Positions 63,824-64,000 of a stretch of DNA of 64,000 nt are shown in pieces. The DNA lies in the NCBI RefSeq assembly GCF_000829375.1, contig NZ_AP014624.1:2914001-2978000 (forward strand), in the 5' to 3' direction. The notes beneath the pieces are model-generated. The model was not told the origin of the DNA. It saw only the letters and a list, made by a program, of their open reading frames with translations, and made no database searches. The position numbers were made by a program, and so were the translations under genes. Each line of letters begins with the position of its first letter. Positions within the stretch are counted from its first letter, which is position 1. Source of the stretch: Chryseobacterium sp. StRB126. Lineage in GTDB: Bacteria; Bacteroidota; Bacteroidia; Flavobacteriales; Weeksellaceae.

Positions 63824-64000
63824 TGAAAATTCTAATTGTTGAAGACGAAGCAGAACTTGCCAAAAGTATTTCCGAATATTTATCTGAGGAAAATTACCTG
63901 TGTGAGAACGCTGCCACTTTCAGTGAAGCCATGAATAAAATAGAGACGTTCGAATATGACTGCATTTTATTGGACATTATGCTTCCTGACGGAAATGGTC
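63824..64000 (+). CDS. Response regulator, OmpR/PhoB-type receiver domain, partial
   Basis: 59 codons to the window end. MKILIVEDEAELAKSISEYL holds the acidic pocket (E7, D8, E9) and D51 in ILLDIMLPDGNG is the phospho-acceptor. The rest, probably a winged-helix effector, and any sensor kinase gene lie outside. Confidence 0.9.

Noticed and set aside
1..64000. tRNA, rRNA or insertion sequences
   Set aside because: No cloverleaf, CCA-end hairpin sets, rRNA motifs or transposase frames were recognised on either strand by eye; a covariance-model scan would be decisive.

Overview
The window looks like chromosome from a Flavobacteriia member, most likely Chryseobacterium or a close relative. The evidence is low GC, Bacteroidetes-type promoter boxes (TAnnTTTG), no obvious Shine-Dalgarno sites, and typical gene content: a CzcA pump fused to a TolC domain, MocR and AraC regulators, a bacteriocin-like leader peptide, and many short dispersed intergenic repeats. 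No IS element, prophage, CRISPR array, rRNA or tRNA gene was recognised. Genus assignment is inference.

Layout. 1-7 kb: a partial MocR regulator divergent from a DMT exporter; an AraC regulator divergent from a secreted flavodoxin-RidA fusion; a 1.2 kb tandem-repeat block; a second MocR regulator divergent from a cupin gene. 7-12 kb: a DapA-like aldolase, an AraC regulator, a nitrilase-family hydrolase, an MFS exporter, and a 57-residue cysteine-rich peptide gene with a bacteriocin-type leader at 12.1 kb. 12.4-19 kb: the ligase-associated DNA damage response set (exonuclease, ATP-dependent ligase, Lhr-like helicase, PdeM endonuclease) with a phosphoglycerate mutase inside it. 19-22 kb: PRISE-type reductase, Crp/Fnr regulator, CAT-like acetyltransferase.

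22.2-27.1 kb holds a tightly overlapping three-gene cassette: a TerB-C domain protein, a BrxD-like P-loop ATPase and a BrxHI/Lhr-like helicase. It resembles the BrxD/BrxHI module of BREX-type defence but has no other BREX gene nearby, and is the strongest candidate for an under-described system. 27-38 kb is efflux and detoxification: MBL hydrolase plus NrtR-like regulator, MFS pumps, an HxlR-controlled esterase/MFS/DsbA group, a nucleosidase-GNAT pair, a Crp/Fnr regulator, an unusual KASIII-like protein that keeps only the catalytic cysteine, and a secreted esterase.

38.4-45 kb is a biotin locus: a MocR regulator divergent from a 207-residue protein with a diiron (two ExxH) signature that overlaps bioF, then bioD, bioB and bioA. 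No bioC, bioH or bioI gene is visible, so the diiron protein is a candidate for making the pimeloyl precursor. 45-52 kb: HxlR/MBL pair, MFS/AraC pair, a decay zone with two gene remnants, a Crp/Fnr regulator, and a LysE/LysR pair. 52-58 kb: heavy-metal efflux (CzcA-TolC fusion and lipoprotein adaptor). 58-64 kb: a nitronate-monooxygenase-like protein with a four-cysteine cluster, an aldo/keto reductase, a ClC-CBS channel, and the start of a response regulator cut by the window end.
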